64,000 nt of DNA from Amorphophallus konjac (Eukaryota > Streptophyta > Magnoliopsida > Alismatales > Araceae): NCBI GenBank assembly GCA_022559845.1, contig CM040128.1, positions 267,846,698 through 267,910,697 on the forward strand, written 5' to 3'. The notes under the pieces were generated by a model that had not been told where the DNA came from, did no database searches, and was given only the letters and a program-made list of their open reading frames with translations. Position 1 is the first letter of the stretch; each line of letters opens with the position of its first letter. Positions 34,206 through 45,699 of this stretch are shown piece after piece. Both the position numbers and the translations under genes were made by a program.

Positions 34206-37200
34206 CGCCCCCTCAAGCTCATGGTGGTATCCACAACATGAAGCTTGTCACGTAACAAGGTGAAACGGGACCGAGACAGAGCTTTGGTGAGAAGATCAAC
34301 AAGTTGGTCTTTTGTAGAAACAAAGGAGACGACCAGCTGTTTGGCGGCTACTTGCTCACGAACAAAATGGAAGTCGATCTCGGCATATTTCGTGCGGGCA
34401 TGAAATACCGGGTTTGCGGCGAGATAAGTTACACCAATATTGTTGCACCACAAGATAGAAGGAGAGGCCATACGAAAATTGAGTTCAGAGAGCAAGGAGC
34501 GTAACCAAATGAGCTCTGCAGTAGCATTCGCCACAGCTTTGTACTCGGCCTCCGTACTGGAACGCGCCACAGTGTGCTATTTTTTGAGCTTCAGAAAATA
34601 AGATTGTGACCCAGAAAGATGAGCTACGCACTGGTCGACCGCCGATCAACAGCAGAGCCCACCCAATCTGCGTCATTGAAGGCGTTTAGTTGAATTGGGG
34701 AGGCCCGGCGAAGAAGTAACCCATGGCCAACTGTGCCTTTGAGATAGCGTAATAACCGCTTGATGGCGATCCAATCCTGGGGTTGTGGATTATGCATTGA
34801 TTGGCATGCCCGATTAACAGCGAATGCAATGTCGGGACAGGTAATTGTAAGATACTGCAGAGCACCAACAATGCTTCTATAGATGGAAGCATCAGGCAAA
34901 GTATCCGCTATTTTGGAGGGCAGAGCGGAGGCTGTAACAGCAAGAGGTGTGGAAAGAGGTTTGGCATCTTCTATCTTGGTGCGTCGCAGAATATCTAGAG
35001 TATATTGTGATTGAGAAAGCACACAACCTTCATTATGAGGCCGAAGCTCAATGCCCAAGAAGAAATGAGCGGCGCCAAGGTCACAAACATCAAATTCCCT
35101 GCTAAGAGATTGTATCAGCAAGTGGACGCCCCCTTCATCGGAGCCAGTGGCAAGGATATCATCGACATAGATGAGAATATAGATAGAGGAATATTCTAGG
35201 CGACGATAGAACAATGAGGTGTCAATCTTGGAGTCAAGAAAGCCCAGCTCTAAGAGGCGCAAGCTGAGCCTCTTGAACCATGCTCGCGGTGCTTGACGAA
35301 GGCCATACAGCGAGTGACGAAGTTGGCAAACATGGTTCAGAAATAAGGGATGAACAAAGCCAGGAGGCTAGTCCATGAAGAATGTTTCCTCTAAATGGCC
35401 ATGAAGAAAGGCGTTAGAGACGTCTAATTGACGAATAGGCCAACCGTAGCCGACGGCAATAGCGAGAAGGAGCCGCACTGTCGTGATCTTGATGACCGGG
35501 CTGAAGGTGTCATTGAAGTCAATGCCTGGCTGCTGGCGGAAGCCCTTGGCCACAAGGCGCGCTTTATGGCGATCGAGAGAGCCATCCGCCTTATTCTTGA
35601 GCTTGAAGACCCACTTGCAGCCCACGACATTCATGGCGGGTTGTCGTGGAACGAGATTCCATGTGCCATTGCGCAACAGGGCATCAAACTCGGCTGCCAT
35701 GGCGGCACGCCATGCTAGATCCTTGGACGCTTTCATGTAACATGTAGGCTCTGTGGGAAGCGACGACTAGACCGAGAAACAAGCTGGCAACTGGTGCCGA
35801 GCAACGACCAAGACCCACGGTGAGACCGGGGGTGCGGTGGCATATAGCTCGGTGAGCAACCGAGTACGATGTGGCGGTGATGAAGAGGCCACAGGCGAGT
35901 CAGAATCCGAAGAAGCCGAAGTTGGTGATGCAGGTATAAGTGAAGTGCAACAAGGTGTTGCAGCAGAAGTAGGGGCCGACCCTCATCACTGGAAGCCGGC
36001 GAAGAGTGCGGAGGAGTGGACCTAGGGAAGTCAGCAGAAGGTCCATCCCCCGGGTCCATGCCAGACGTGGCCGGAGGCACTGCCATTGGGGAGGAAGCAG
36101 CCGTTGGAGAGTCACCCGAGAAAGTCGAAGGAGTGGCAGGTGGCAGCGGAGAACATCCTGACGAGCAAGAGCTAGGAAACATGCCAAGAATGCCCGGTGC
36201 AACAGTCGGTGGAGGCGACACATGGGGCTCCTGTGCTGCAAAAGGAAAGCTATGTTCAACGAAGATAACATGACGAGAAATGTGGAGGTGGCCAGTGGTC
36301 TGTGACAAGCAATGATAGCCATGATGAAGAGTGCTATACCCAAGGAAAACACAGTGATCAGACCGTGGAGAAAGCTTATTAGGGTCATAAGGATGTAACC
36401 AAGGATAACAGGCACATCCGAAGATGCGTAGGAAGATATAGTCTGGTAGTTTCCCAAATGACTTTTCGTATGGGGTAAGGTTGTGAAGGACTAGCGTGGG
36501 GAGTCGATTGATGAGGTACACGGCAGTTAGGACAGCTTCATCCCAAAACTTCTTAGTAACAGAGGCACTCGATAGGAGGGTAAGAGCAGTCTCAATGATG
36601 TGTCGATGCTTATGCTCAGCCGTCCCGTTTTGTTCAGGGGTATGGGGACAAGACACACGATGGAGAATGCCACATTGATCTAAGTGTTTATGAAGGGATT
36701 GGAGCTCGCCTCCCCAATCAGATTGGAAGGCAAGAATTTTCTCTCCAAACAAACGTTCAATGTGACACTGAAATTGGCAAAAGGTAGTCACAACATCAGA
36801 TTTTTGTTTCAACAAAAACAACCAAGTAAACTTGGTAAAATCATCAACAAACAACACATAATACGAGTAATCCCCAGAGGACAAAAGTGGAGTCGGACCC
36901 CATAGATCCCAATGCACCAGGTGTAAAGGTTTGGAGGAAACAAATGACGAATGACCAAAGGATAGCTTGTGACTCTTAGAAACCATGCAGGAGCCACACA
37001 CAAATTGTGTTAAACGATGAGTTGTAGGCAACCCATATTTATTCAAGACTTGAGAAAGTACATGAAGGTTGGGATGACCAAGGCAAGCATGTCACGTCGG
37101 AGGAGAAGCATGTTCACCAAGGAAAGCATGAGCGTGAGATGGGTGTGGCGAGAAGTGGTAGAGTCCATCCTTAAGTTGACCGTGAAGAAATACCTTCCCC

Positions 37201-37750
37201 GAGATTGGATCCTTCACAAAACAAGAGTTTGGGTGAAATTCAACTAAAACATTATTGTCCGCTGTGAGTTGTCAGACGGAAAGATGGTTGCGAGTAATTG
37301 TGGGAACATGAAGAACATGATTTAAATGTAGAGGGCGAGATGGGTTTGGTAAGATCGCGGGAGGGTAGAAATGTGCAAACCTTCACCATTACCAACGTAG
37401 ACTTTGTCGGAGCCATTGTACGATGACGGATTCAGCAGCATGTTGTAATCGGGCGTAACGTGGTGTGTGGCCCCACTATCCGGGTACCAAGCCGAGGGTG
37501 AAGGAGCTGCAGGAGCCGATGCCATATGGGGAGGGACATGGGCGTAGAAAGCCACCGGGTACTGGGATGTGCCAGGAGTAGCTAAGGCAGAGTGTTGGTG
37601 TGGCTATTGTGGCTGTTGGTAGCCATGCGGCCGAACTGTGGTACCTCAGGTAAATGCCCGATTGAAGCGTTCACTACAGTCAACGCCACAGTGGCCAAAT
37701 TCCCAACAGATTTGACACCGTGGTGCACGATTTCTGCCCCTCTGTGGGGA
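34172..37750 (-). pseudogene. gag-pol of copia 3, broken
   Basis: From high to low coordinate: zinc knuckle CQICWEFGHCGVDC (about 37715-37674); protease YPDSGATHHVTPD (about 37490); integrase (37046 downward) with Asp in HWDLWGP, Asp in QSDWGGE and Glu in NGTAEHKHR, so the triad is present; RT palm start [13 protein letters not shown] (35736-35368), ended by TAG at 35368 where CAG is expected before PPGF; RT with intact YVDD (35262-34624); RNase H with SSTEAEYKAVANATAELIWL (34570-34172). The protease, integrase, RT and RNase H pieces lie in different frames, so indels as well as the stop have inactivated it. Confidence 0.87.
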
Positions 37751-38090
37751 TGTTTTTTTTACCCTTTGTTTTATTAGGTTTATTAGGCGTGCCAGTCACC
37801 GGAGTGACAGTTTATTATGCGCTCGACTTGACTCAATCAGTCGACTGTGATATTCGTGTCGGGACTCAGAGTCCGTCATACCATAAAGGCGATGACGTTA
37901 ATTACGTCCTTCCAAAGAAGGACAACCCTTGATTAATTGCCAAGAAAGGATGCCTCGGGGGCAAAATGAGATACGACTGTTACGCTAACTCCGCTGACGG
38001 GATGCGAAACATGCATAGAAAACCGTGCTATGCGGGACATGATAACAATGTTATAACGTAAATCCGACAGCACGTCCCCTTATTTTGGAC
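37751..38090. other. Junction DNA beyond copia 3
   Basis: No gene. TATGCGCTCGACTTGACTC-type text is unlike copia 3 and may belong to the gypsy debris that follows. Confidence 0.3.
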
Positions 38091-39265
38091 TATGCCAAAG
38101 GGGGAAAATAGGTCATCCACCCACGGAATGCCGGGATGGAAGCCAAAAGAGAGGCGGGCGTAGCCCTGGATCCAAAAAGGATTTAAATATGACGGGACAG
38201 TGTCCGCCACCATGTCGTTTGTTAATATTCCCCTCAAAGGACCATTGGAGGACATGCAGGGGCAGAGCTCCGAGGGTCAATGGGGTGATAGAAGAAACGT
38301 CGTATTCGGTATAATGTAGGGGTAGAACCCCCATTGATATATCTCCGTAGGCCCGGGTGAAGAACCATAGTTCCCTCGTGAGGTGACGAAGGTTAACACG
38401 GAAGTTGATAAGGAATGGACATTTGAGTTTGGACTGATTTTGGATTTAATGGGATTGTTAAGGTATCAGGGTTTGAATAGCACCTGTTAATAAGGTGAAA
38501 CGGCACGGATAGGAGTCGACGCGGGGGGATCCCGGCGCGACGGGCAGACGGCGCGAGAGGGTTCCCGGCGCGATGGGAAGCTCAAGGGCAATCGGCACGA
38601 TAGGCAAACGGCACGGCATGGCAATCGGCACGGCATGGCAAACGGAAGGTTTCGGCGCGCCCCCCACCCGGCGCGGGTTTGGCGCCGGAAAGGGTTGGCC
38701 GCGGGAGGAGTGGCGCCGGGAGGTATTGGCGCCGAGAGAAGGTTTTGTTGGTTTTATTTGAGGTATTATGAGGGTTTCTTGTGAGTTTAAGGGCATCCTT
38801 TGCATTCAATGGGGACTTCATGGTAATTAGTGGATGAGATAGAAGATGAGGGTGGATTCATTCCCAGAGGGGTTCAAGGAGACCATGTAACTGTAAGGTA
38901 TATTCCCTGTGGTGGCCAAGATACCATGAGATGATATAGCTCAGGCTCTTGCCACGCAATTAGAGGTTAAATACACAATTCTGATGAAAACATCACACTA
39001 GACGATCGAGCAAAACTCTGAACAGATTTTGACAGCATCTCCCCTTATTTTGAGAGTGTGCCAAAAGGGTATTATAGGCTATCCACTCACGAATTTTCGG
39101 AGTGAAAACCGAAATGAGAGCCGGGCGTAGCCCGAGATCCAAGGGGTCCAGATCATATGGGACCTCATCCCTTTTGTTGTGATATCCCCGGTGCAGTCAA
39201 CGGAGAACCTGCAATGGCGGGGCTCCATTACTTGATGGGGTTGTAGAATGTGGGGGATTGACCCC
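38034..39265 (-). repeat. Pair of degenerate direct repeats flanking GC-rich DNA, probable gypsy debris
   Basis: 38045-38340 and 39020-39262 share, in order, a CAGCA(C/T)(G/C)TCCCCTTATTTTG block, then a GG(T/C)(C/T)ATCCAC(C/T)CACG block, then GCGGGCGTAGCCC / GCCGGGCGTAGCCC, then a GGCAGAGCTCC / GGCGGGGCTCC block. Between them 38513-38700 is GC-rich with repeated CGGCACGGCATGGCAA. No protein domain is seen in this stretch. Confidence 0.5.
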
Positions 39266-39274
39266 TTTGACGCC

Positions 39275-39648
39275 ACATGTTCCTCCCCAGGACACTCCAT
39301 CGCACTGAAAATCCGCCGAACATCATCCAGCCACTCTCTGGCCACCTCAGGATCTGGCTGCCCACTGAAAGAAGGAGGCTGGAACAGCAAAAACTCCTTC
39401 AATACACGACCATGACCACCACGAGCTCGGTCCTCACCAGCATCGCCACCCTGCTGCTGATGATCTCCCTGCTGCTGACCTCCCTGCTAGCGCTGAAACA
39501 CATACTCAAACATGCCTCGGAAGAAGTCGTCCATCCCTGGAGCTCTCGCATCTCCAGATACACCCTCGGAAACTGAAGCCCTGCTCTGCTCCTCTGGACC
39601 ACCACTAGACTCTCCTTGCTGGGCACGAGTCCTCCTCCGTGGCGCCAT
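39275..39648 (-). pseudogene. gag N-terminal part of a Tekay-like gypsy element
   Basis: Starts MAPRRRTRAQQGESSGGPEE at 39648 on the minus strand, then a Gln-rich linker and the gag core motif FQPPSFSGQPDPEVAREWLD. TAG at 39487-39489 interrupts a run of Gln codons in the same frame, so it probably came from CAG. Similarity to gag ends near 39275, where unrelated repeat text begins. Upstream lies the PBS and LTR, in the right order. Confidence 0.75.
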
Positions 39649-39789
39649 AACACACCTGGCATCAAAGAAATGCAACCGGAAATCAATAAAACACACGACC
39701 CTAAGCCAGTCGCCGACTGTACAGGACATTCATGGACCTTCTTGACCACTGCAATTCATTTCAAGTTCCGATGTACCTCCACAACCTAC

Positions 39790-39801
39790 GCTCTGATACC
39801 A
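39790..39801 (-). other. Primer-binding site (initiator Met tRNA) of the Tekay-like element
   Basis: GCTCTGATACCA on the plus strand is TGGTATCAGAGC on the minus strand, two bases from the LTR end CGGGTCGTCACA. This fixes the orientation as minus. Confidence 0.85.
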
Positions 39802-39803
39802 GC

Positions 39804-42210
39804 TGTGACGACCCGAGGATCCAAGTACCGGAAAGGAACCGGCGCGTCTCAAATCTCGGCCCGCCAACCCACGAGTCCGAAGACTCGGAAGGGTAGAAAG
39901 GAGTGGTGTGGGGGTACAAGAGAAGCTGCAACGACCACAGAGATAGCACAATAATCTAGAATAAAAATGCACAGAATAATATAAATAAATAAACTGCTAC
40001 AAGGTCCACAGTGTCTCATGTCCAAAAGAAAGTACAGTCAACAGAAAAGAAAGTACAACTACACGGGACATCCCCCGGAGTACAACTACACGGGGCATCC
40101 CCCGGCTCTGGCAGACTGGCGACTAACCCTGACTAGAAGAACCACACTGAAACTCGGCTGCGCCTCTCGAAGACCCCGCCTCACCTGAAAAGCAGGGGTG
40201 AGCCTCATTTCATTGGCCCAGTAGGGATCCCGCGAATCCCCACCTCGCACGAAAAACAAGAAAGAAGAAGATAACCCTACCAAACAAGAGTACGGTAGAA
40301 CCGACAAGCTAAAATAAATAAACGAAAAAGCCGTCTACTCTAACAACACCGTACTACTGAACCTCAGTCAAATAAAACACGAGTCCACGTCTGCCAGTGA
40401 ACAGGAGCACTGTCCACAAGAAGAACGACCGGAAGCATCCCCTGACATCTTACACCGCGTCACAAGTGTCTAGCTACTACGCCCCGGGCGTGAGACACAG
40501 ACACGCAACAAGTACCACAACAAGGACTAGCTGGGGTTACGCTCGTCAGCGCGTGTCATAAGCCCCCAACTACGTGTGCACACACAGACCATCTACTCTA
40601 GGTCGGGTCCTCTAGCTGGTTTTCCCCCCCACCGGACTCTGGTGGCAAAGGCAAGGGGCCCTACGGGAACCAGCCTAAAAACTGCGTCACACTGGGTCTC
40701 GCTCTCCACCACTCCCAGGTGGGTCCACACACGCGTGCGCAGGGAGCTACGACTAGTGGACAGGTCACTGGAAGTAAGGACCAACTCACGGAAACCGTCG
40801 ACTACACACTAACACAGATTCTCGATAACCCAACGGTAGGTACGGATGCCGGGGACACGCATGAGGTCCAACCGTGCCTCAAGTCACGCGGCACCCCTAC
40901 CGAGGTAACTGATTCTCCGGGGAACCCCGGGCGCCCCTGTGGCTCTCACTGGGTGCCCACGGCATCCCTAGGGCCACACGCCACAACCGGGTCCATAACT
41001 CACCCAACCGGAGGTCACGCTACCCGCAAGAACACGCTTCGGGGGAGGGGGATGGTCGCGCTAGGTACCCCTAGCGTGACACCGAAGAACGCGCTAGCTA
41101 TGGCTAGCACGATCTTCCATGTCGCGCTGCCCAAAGCTAGTGCGTTCACACCTGAACGCGCTAGTCTTGGATAGCGTGATCTGGAGATCGCACTGCCAGA
41201 ACCAGGCGCGTTCCCCACCGCCTTACTGTTTGTCTTCTCAGACGGACACGCTCGGACGACACGGCGCGTTCATCAAGAACGCGCCACTGGACTATAGCGC
41301 GACAACGGGCCGAGCCCGGTTCACGAAATACGCCCAGATAACGTAAAACCACGCCCATTCACCACCCCTGGTGAAGGGAAAACAATGAGGGATCACCCCA
41401 CAACGTCCTAGCATGCATCTACAGCCCCCAAATCGATCAAAAACTCCACGAATCGACGGATCCGACGCTCAAACCCCAAGCATGAAAACGACCCTCCCGG
41501 CATGGATTTAACCCCACTCGGCCTCTCCACGGCCTAGAAATCACGGGGAATGCTATGAAGAGGGCAAGGATCCGTCCCCCTACCTCAAGGAAGCTCGAAA
41601 TCCACCGAATCGCCGCCGATCTCAAAATCTAGCTCAACCACGAACTCCTCTCCCACGCACCAATGGGGACACCGCCACGATCCTCTCGCCACCGCCGTCG
41701 TCACCGTGCCGTCGCCGTCGTCCGCCACCCGTCGCCGGAGGAGGAAGGGGCGCCGCGAGGTCCAACGGGCAAGAAGGGGGGGGTAGATGACCGTTGCGCT
41801 CACAGGAGGAAGAAAGAAGAAGAAGAAAAGAAGAAAAAGGGAAAAAGGAAAAGGGAAAATAGGGGGGTATTTATAGAAAATCTGAAAAATGCCAAAAATA
41901 TTGAAAAATGGAAAAATACACCTCCTCAATTGCCTCGACGCGCTGATTGCAACGGTACCACTCGTGGGCTGGTGAACGACCCGGTTCACCCGCTACAGGG
42001 TTCCGAAGGATTCGCCGAAACCCGTACGCGGAAATCGAAAAACGCGTACGGAAAAGCCGCGGACAACCTCCGGGCCTCCGAAACAACTCCGGATCATGCC
42101 GATCCGAACACGAAAGATGTCCGAAACAAAATTTCGGACACAACAGGGTCGGACACCCTGATAAACAAGACCCGGGACCCACAAGGGTCCAAAAGATCTG
42201 GGACACTACA
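39804..42210 (-). repeat. 5' LTR of the Tekay-like gypsy element
   Basis: About 2,407 bp. On the minus strand it opens TGTAGTGTCCCAG (42210) and closes CTCGGGTCGTCACA (39804). It shares several blocks with 50936-52250, for example GAAAAGCAGGGGTGA, GGCCCAGTAGGG, CGTGTGCACACAC and CCACTCCCAGGTGGGTC. It holds seven 26-28-bp imperfect palindromes. No ORF inside is a gene. Confidence 0.82.
41055..41303. repeat. Seven 26-28-bp imperfect palindromes in the Tekay-like LTR
   Basis: Units start at 41055, 41087, 41121, 41154, 41186, 41245 and 41277. The first reads GTCGCGCTAGG then TACC then CCTAGCGTGAC. Each has CGCG(C/A)(T/C)... on the left and a complementary AGCG/GCGCG on the right, bounded by GTC, GAAC or GATC. 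Confidence 0.8.
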
Positions 42211-44346
42211 CGTGGCCTCCACTGAGATGTTGTAGCACCTTCGGGCCGTGGCCTGGTTACCTCGGATTTCCCCTACTCCGTTCTTGGTGGGGAACTTCAT
42301 TTTCTGGTGATAGGTAGATGGTACTGCCTTGATCCGGATGAGGATTCCCCGGCTGAAAATGGCGTTGTACGCTATCATCCCTTTGATCACTATGAAGTCT
42401 ACCATGACCGTAACGGTTTTGGGTGGGGTGCCGAGGGTAACCGGCAGGCTTAGGGCTCCCTCGGGGAGAGTGGCCAGGCCATTGAACCCACAGAGGGGCG
42501 TCCGGATCGGGCGGAGTTTGGATGGACTCTCTCCCATTTTGAGGAAACAGTCATAAGGCAACACATCAGGGGCACTTCCATTGTCCACAAGAATCCGATC
42601 TACGTTACAATGGTTTATAGTGGCCGAGATTACGAGGGCGTCATCGTGCGGGGTGCTCAGCCCCTCCAGATCCTGATCGGAGAAGACTATGACCTGGGGC
42701 GGGGCCTTGGGTGGCTCTGGGGCTCGGCTCGCCCGCTCGGCATGACGCTTCCTTCCACGGCTGCTGTCGCCTCCTGATGCTATTCCTCCAGAGATGAGGT
42801 TGATGTGTAACCCTCGGGGGGGCGTTGTCAATCTCCTCTGCGGCGCCTTGATCTTCTCTACGCTCGGCAGTGAACCGAGCCAGGTGCCCCAGGCGGATGA
42901 GGCGCTCGATCTCGTCTTGGAGCTGGTGGCAATCACCGGTGTGATGCCCGTGATCGCCGTGGAATAGACAATGTCTGTCTCGCTTGCGGTTCTTCGACCT
43001 CATCGGCTCGGGCCGACGGAGAAGTCCCGAGTCTTTGACATCTTCATAGATTTCATAGACCGGGGCGGTTAATGGGGTGTACCGCTCGTACTTCCGCTTG
43101 CGCTCTCCATCTCGATCTCGCTTCTTTCCCGAGCTAGGATTTGGCTCGGGGCCCCGCTTCTTGTCCCCCTCCCGACCCGAGCCGGTTGCGTCTCGGAAAG
43201 CGCTAAGCACTTCTTCGCACTCGGCGTGGTGTAGAGCCAGAGTCACTAGCTCGGCAAGGGTCGAGGGAGGGTGGAGGATGAGTTCGCGGCGGAGGTTCTC
43301 ATCCCGGGTACCCCCGGTCAGTGCGGTTGTGGCCGAGGCCACATCCAGGCAGGGGATTCGGAGGGCTTCCGATTTAAACCGGTGGACGTAAGCCCGGAGC
43401 CTTTCCCCTTGCGTCTGTTTGAGGGCCAAGAGCCCTGCCACCAACCTTGGGGGGGCACTTCCGGCGAAGCTCTCCTTGAAGACTCGCCCGAACTGCTTGA
43501 AGTCTCGGATGGATCCGGGGGCGAGAGCCCGGAACCATGCTTGAGCGCCATGGACCAAAGTGGTCACGAAGGCTCGCCACTTGATGGGGTCCGACGCTCC
43601 GTGTAGAGTCATCAGGGCATCGAAGCTATCGTAATGATCGGCCGGGTCGCCTTGGCCGTCGTAAAGCTTGAAGGTTGGTATGGGGGCTCTGGAGATACCT
43701 CCGCCTTCAAGATATACTCGGAGAACGGGGATTTCTCCTCGTCTTCGGGGGAAGAGGCCTTCTCCAGGGCGCGAAGGGCGCGCTCCTGCTCGGCGAAGCA
43801 CCTTTCGAAATCTCGCAGCCGGAGGGATAACTCCGATTGCTGTCGTGCCACGGGGTTAGGGGGGGTGCCTTGGCGGTCTCCGGGAACGTCGGCTTCCGGA
43901 TCTGGCCATTGCGCCCCCTGCCTACCTTTCCTCAGCGTGGAGGAGGCCTCTTGCTCCGGAGGTGGAGCTTGCGAGGGTCCTCTAGCCCTGTTACGGATGA
44001 GCTGCTGGCCGCGGAGGGTGAAGCGGCCCCCAACTGTGTGCTGGGACGTACTCCTACGGGGGGGCTCCCTGACGGGGCACGGGACCTTGCATCCCTGGCC
44101 GCCTGGGCCTTCATGAGATCCACGAGGACATCCAGTTTGGCGTTGAGGGCCTGGAAGGCTTCGGCGCCATCGTAGGGGGGTAGCCCCGCTGCCGCGGGGG
44201 GGGGGGGGGGGGTGGTGGTGGTCCGTCGGCGGGGATGCTAGCGTTGGAGGGAGGGTTCTGTGAGGCCCTAGAAGGGCCATCCCCTGCTGCTACCACGGCC
44301 TTACCCCTCTCGCCGGTGGACCTCCTCCCTGAGCTCCTCCTCAGCA
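42211..44346 (-). pseudogene. gag-protease of the Tat-like element, frameshifted
   Basis: Gag begins MLRRSSGRRSTGERGKAV at 44346. The core gag motif PTFKLYDGQGDPADHYDSF (near 43680-43620) and FKQFGRVFKESFAGS are typical of Retrotrans_gag, followed by a CHHC finger CLFHGDHGHHTGDC and QLQDEIERLIRLGHLARF. Then the protease region has VDNGSAPDVLPYDCF, the Tat form of the aspartic active site. The frame changes at least three times: near the 17-G run at 44196-44212, near 43690 and near the G run at 42815. The reading frame is therefore broken, unless these homopolymer indels are sequencing errors. Confidence 0.82.
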
Positions 44347-44384
44347 TGTTGGCTCTTCGTGCGTTTCCCACAGACGACGCCAAA

Positions 44385-45236
44385 TGAAGAGGCGAAATCT
44401 CGCGCTGGTTCCTGAGCTGGCTGGTAATCACCAAGATAATGAACAGCAAGACAAGGAAACGGGTCAGAGGGCCCAGGGGGATTCCCTGGGGTAAAACCCT
44501 CCGATGCTCAAGTCAGTAGAGCAATGGTGGGAGCAGCGATAGGGAGGGGAAGGTGAGGGCGCGAGATCCCTCTCCACCAATGGGGTGAAGTGATCCTTGC
44601 TCAGGAGTTGGGGGTGGAACAATACCCTTCTTGACTTACCTTTCGCCAGAGGGTATCCTAGGTTTTTATAGTGCGCCACCTTCTGGAGTCCTGCAAGCTG
44701 AGAGGTCTCCGGTGGAGGTTACGTCCTCGTCGTGGGATTTGATGGCCTCATCGTGGGGGCGTTACCCTCGCGGGGAAACCGGAGCTCCTGGACTTCTTAG
44801 TGTCTGGCCCGCTGTGGACTCTAACGGCTGTAATGATGAACATTTCATCGGTCGTCCCGAGCTTAAGGGGGCCAGCCCTATCTGGAGATAGGCCTAGCTC
44901 GGTGAGGAGGTGGGTCGGATAGACCGGCTAGCGCTTCCCCCCTTCGGGCGGAGGGGTAGCTCGTGCGCGGGTCTTCCTGTGACCTGACCGAGGCTCGGGC
45001 TCTCCGAGCCTTGGGGCCGCCTAGGAGAGTTGTTTCCTCGAGCATTATTTTATTGGGCTTTTTCGAGTGGGCCCTGTGGGCTGTCACTTGGGCGAGCTTA
45101 CCTCGTTGGGCCTTGTTGGGCCTAGTTGGGTCTGCTCTTTAAGTGGGCTGCAGGAATCCCCCTCTCCACACTTCATTCCATTCCATTACATGTCCTGTCC
45201 TACAAAGTAGATGCCAAAGCGGGGCAGCTGTAGACA
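44385..45236 (-). repeat. 5' LTR of the Tat-like element
   Basis: 852 bp, opening TGTCTACAGCTGCCCC at 45236 and ending CGCCTCTTCA at 44385 on the minus strand. A TATA box, CTATAAAAACC, lies near 44665. Directly inside the LTR, minus-strand TGGCGTCGTCTGTGGG (44368-44383) is in the PBS position. Confidence 0.65.
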
Positions 45237-45344
45237 CGCCGTTTTCACATTTTTCCTGAGTAAATCTCATATTACACCATGATGCCCTAAAGTGACCCAC
45301 GCATTTGGTTCATGCGGGTGATTAATCATTTTTGCTTTGATGAC

Positions 45345-45665
45345 TTGGCAAGTCTGTACATTCAAGTTTGTACATTGCAGCAAGTCTGTACATTCAAGTC
45401 TATACGTTTGCAGCAAGTCTGTACGTTCAAGTCTGTACGTTACAGCAAGTCTATACGTTCAAGTCTGTACGTTACAGCAAGTCTGTACGTTCAAGTCTGT
45501 ACGTTGCAGCAAGTCTGTACGTTCAAGTTTGTACGTTGCAGCAAGTCTGTACATTCAGCTTTAGCAAGTCTGTACATTTTTTAGCAAGTCTATACATTCA
45601 CCTTTCACCTTTAGCAAGTCTATACATTCACATTTCACCTTTAGCAAGTCTATATATCCATTAGC
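45345..45665. repeat. Tandem array, unit about 32 bp
   Basis: CAGCAAGTCTGTACGTT then CAAGTCTGTACGTTG recurs about eight times to 45550, then a variant with TTTCACCTTTAGCAAGTCTA to 45665. The core AGTCTGTAC is shared with the next array. Confidence 0.88.
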
Positions 45666-45699
45666 TGATAACTGAGAAAGTCTATACATCCGTTAGCTC

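Larger units (their letters stand above)
33946..37750 (-). mobile_element. 5'-truncated Ty1/copia element (copia 3, Retrofit/Hopscotch-like)
   Basis: Reverse-oriented. It contains the 3' LTR (33946-34205), a polypurine tract, RNase H, RT, integrase, protease and the zinc knuckle of gag. The gag N-terminus, PBS and 5' LTR are missing beyond about 37750. It belongs to a different lineage from copia 1 and 2, judged by its integrase and RT text. It cuts the class I chitinase after FYT. Confidence 0.85.
42211..45236 (-). mobile_element. Tat-lineage Ty3/gypsy element, interrupted in protease/pol
   Basis: 5' LTR (44385-45236), PBS-like site, gag and protease are present in order on the minus strand. 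The coding region stops at 42211 in the middle of a conserved stretch after GNQATARRCYN, exactly where the Tekay-like LTR starts (TGTAGTG), so that LTR inserted here. The rest of pol was not found on the far side. Confidence 0.78.

Noticed and set aside
40719..41174. 151-codon frame inside the Tekay-like LTR
   Set aside because: Lies within an LTR and across its palindrome array; no domain.
41663..42235. 190-codon Arg/Lys-rich frame
   Set aside because: Crosses the LTR start and the gypsy insertion border, and is antisense to known element sequence.
45312..45664. Frames repeating VCTLQQVCTFKS or SLYVAASLYVQ
   Set aside because: Translation of the 32-bp array in successive frames.
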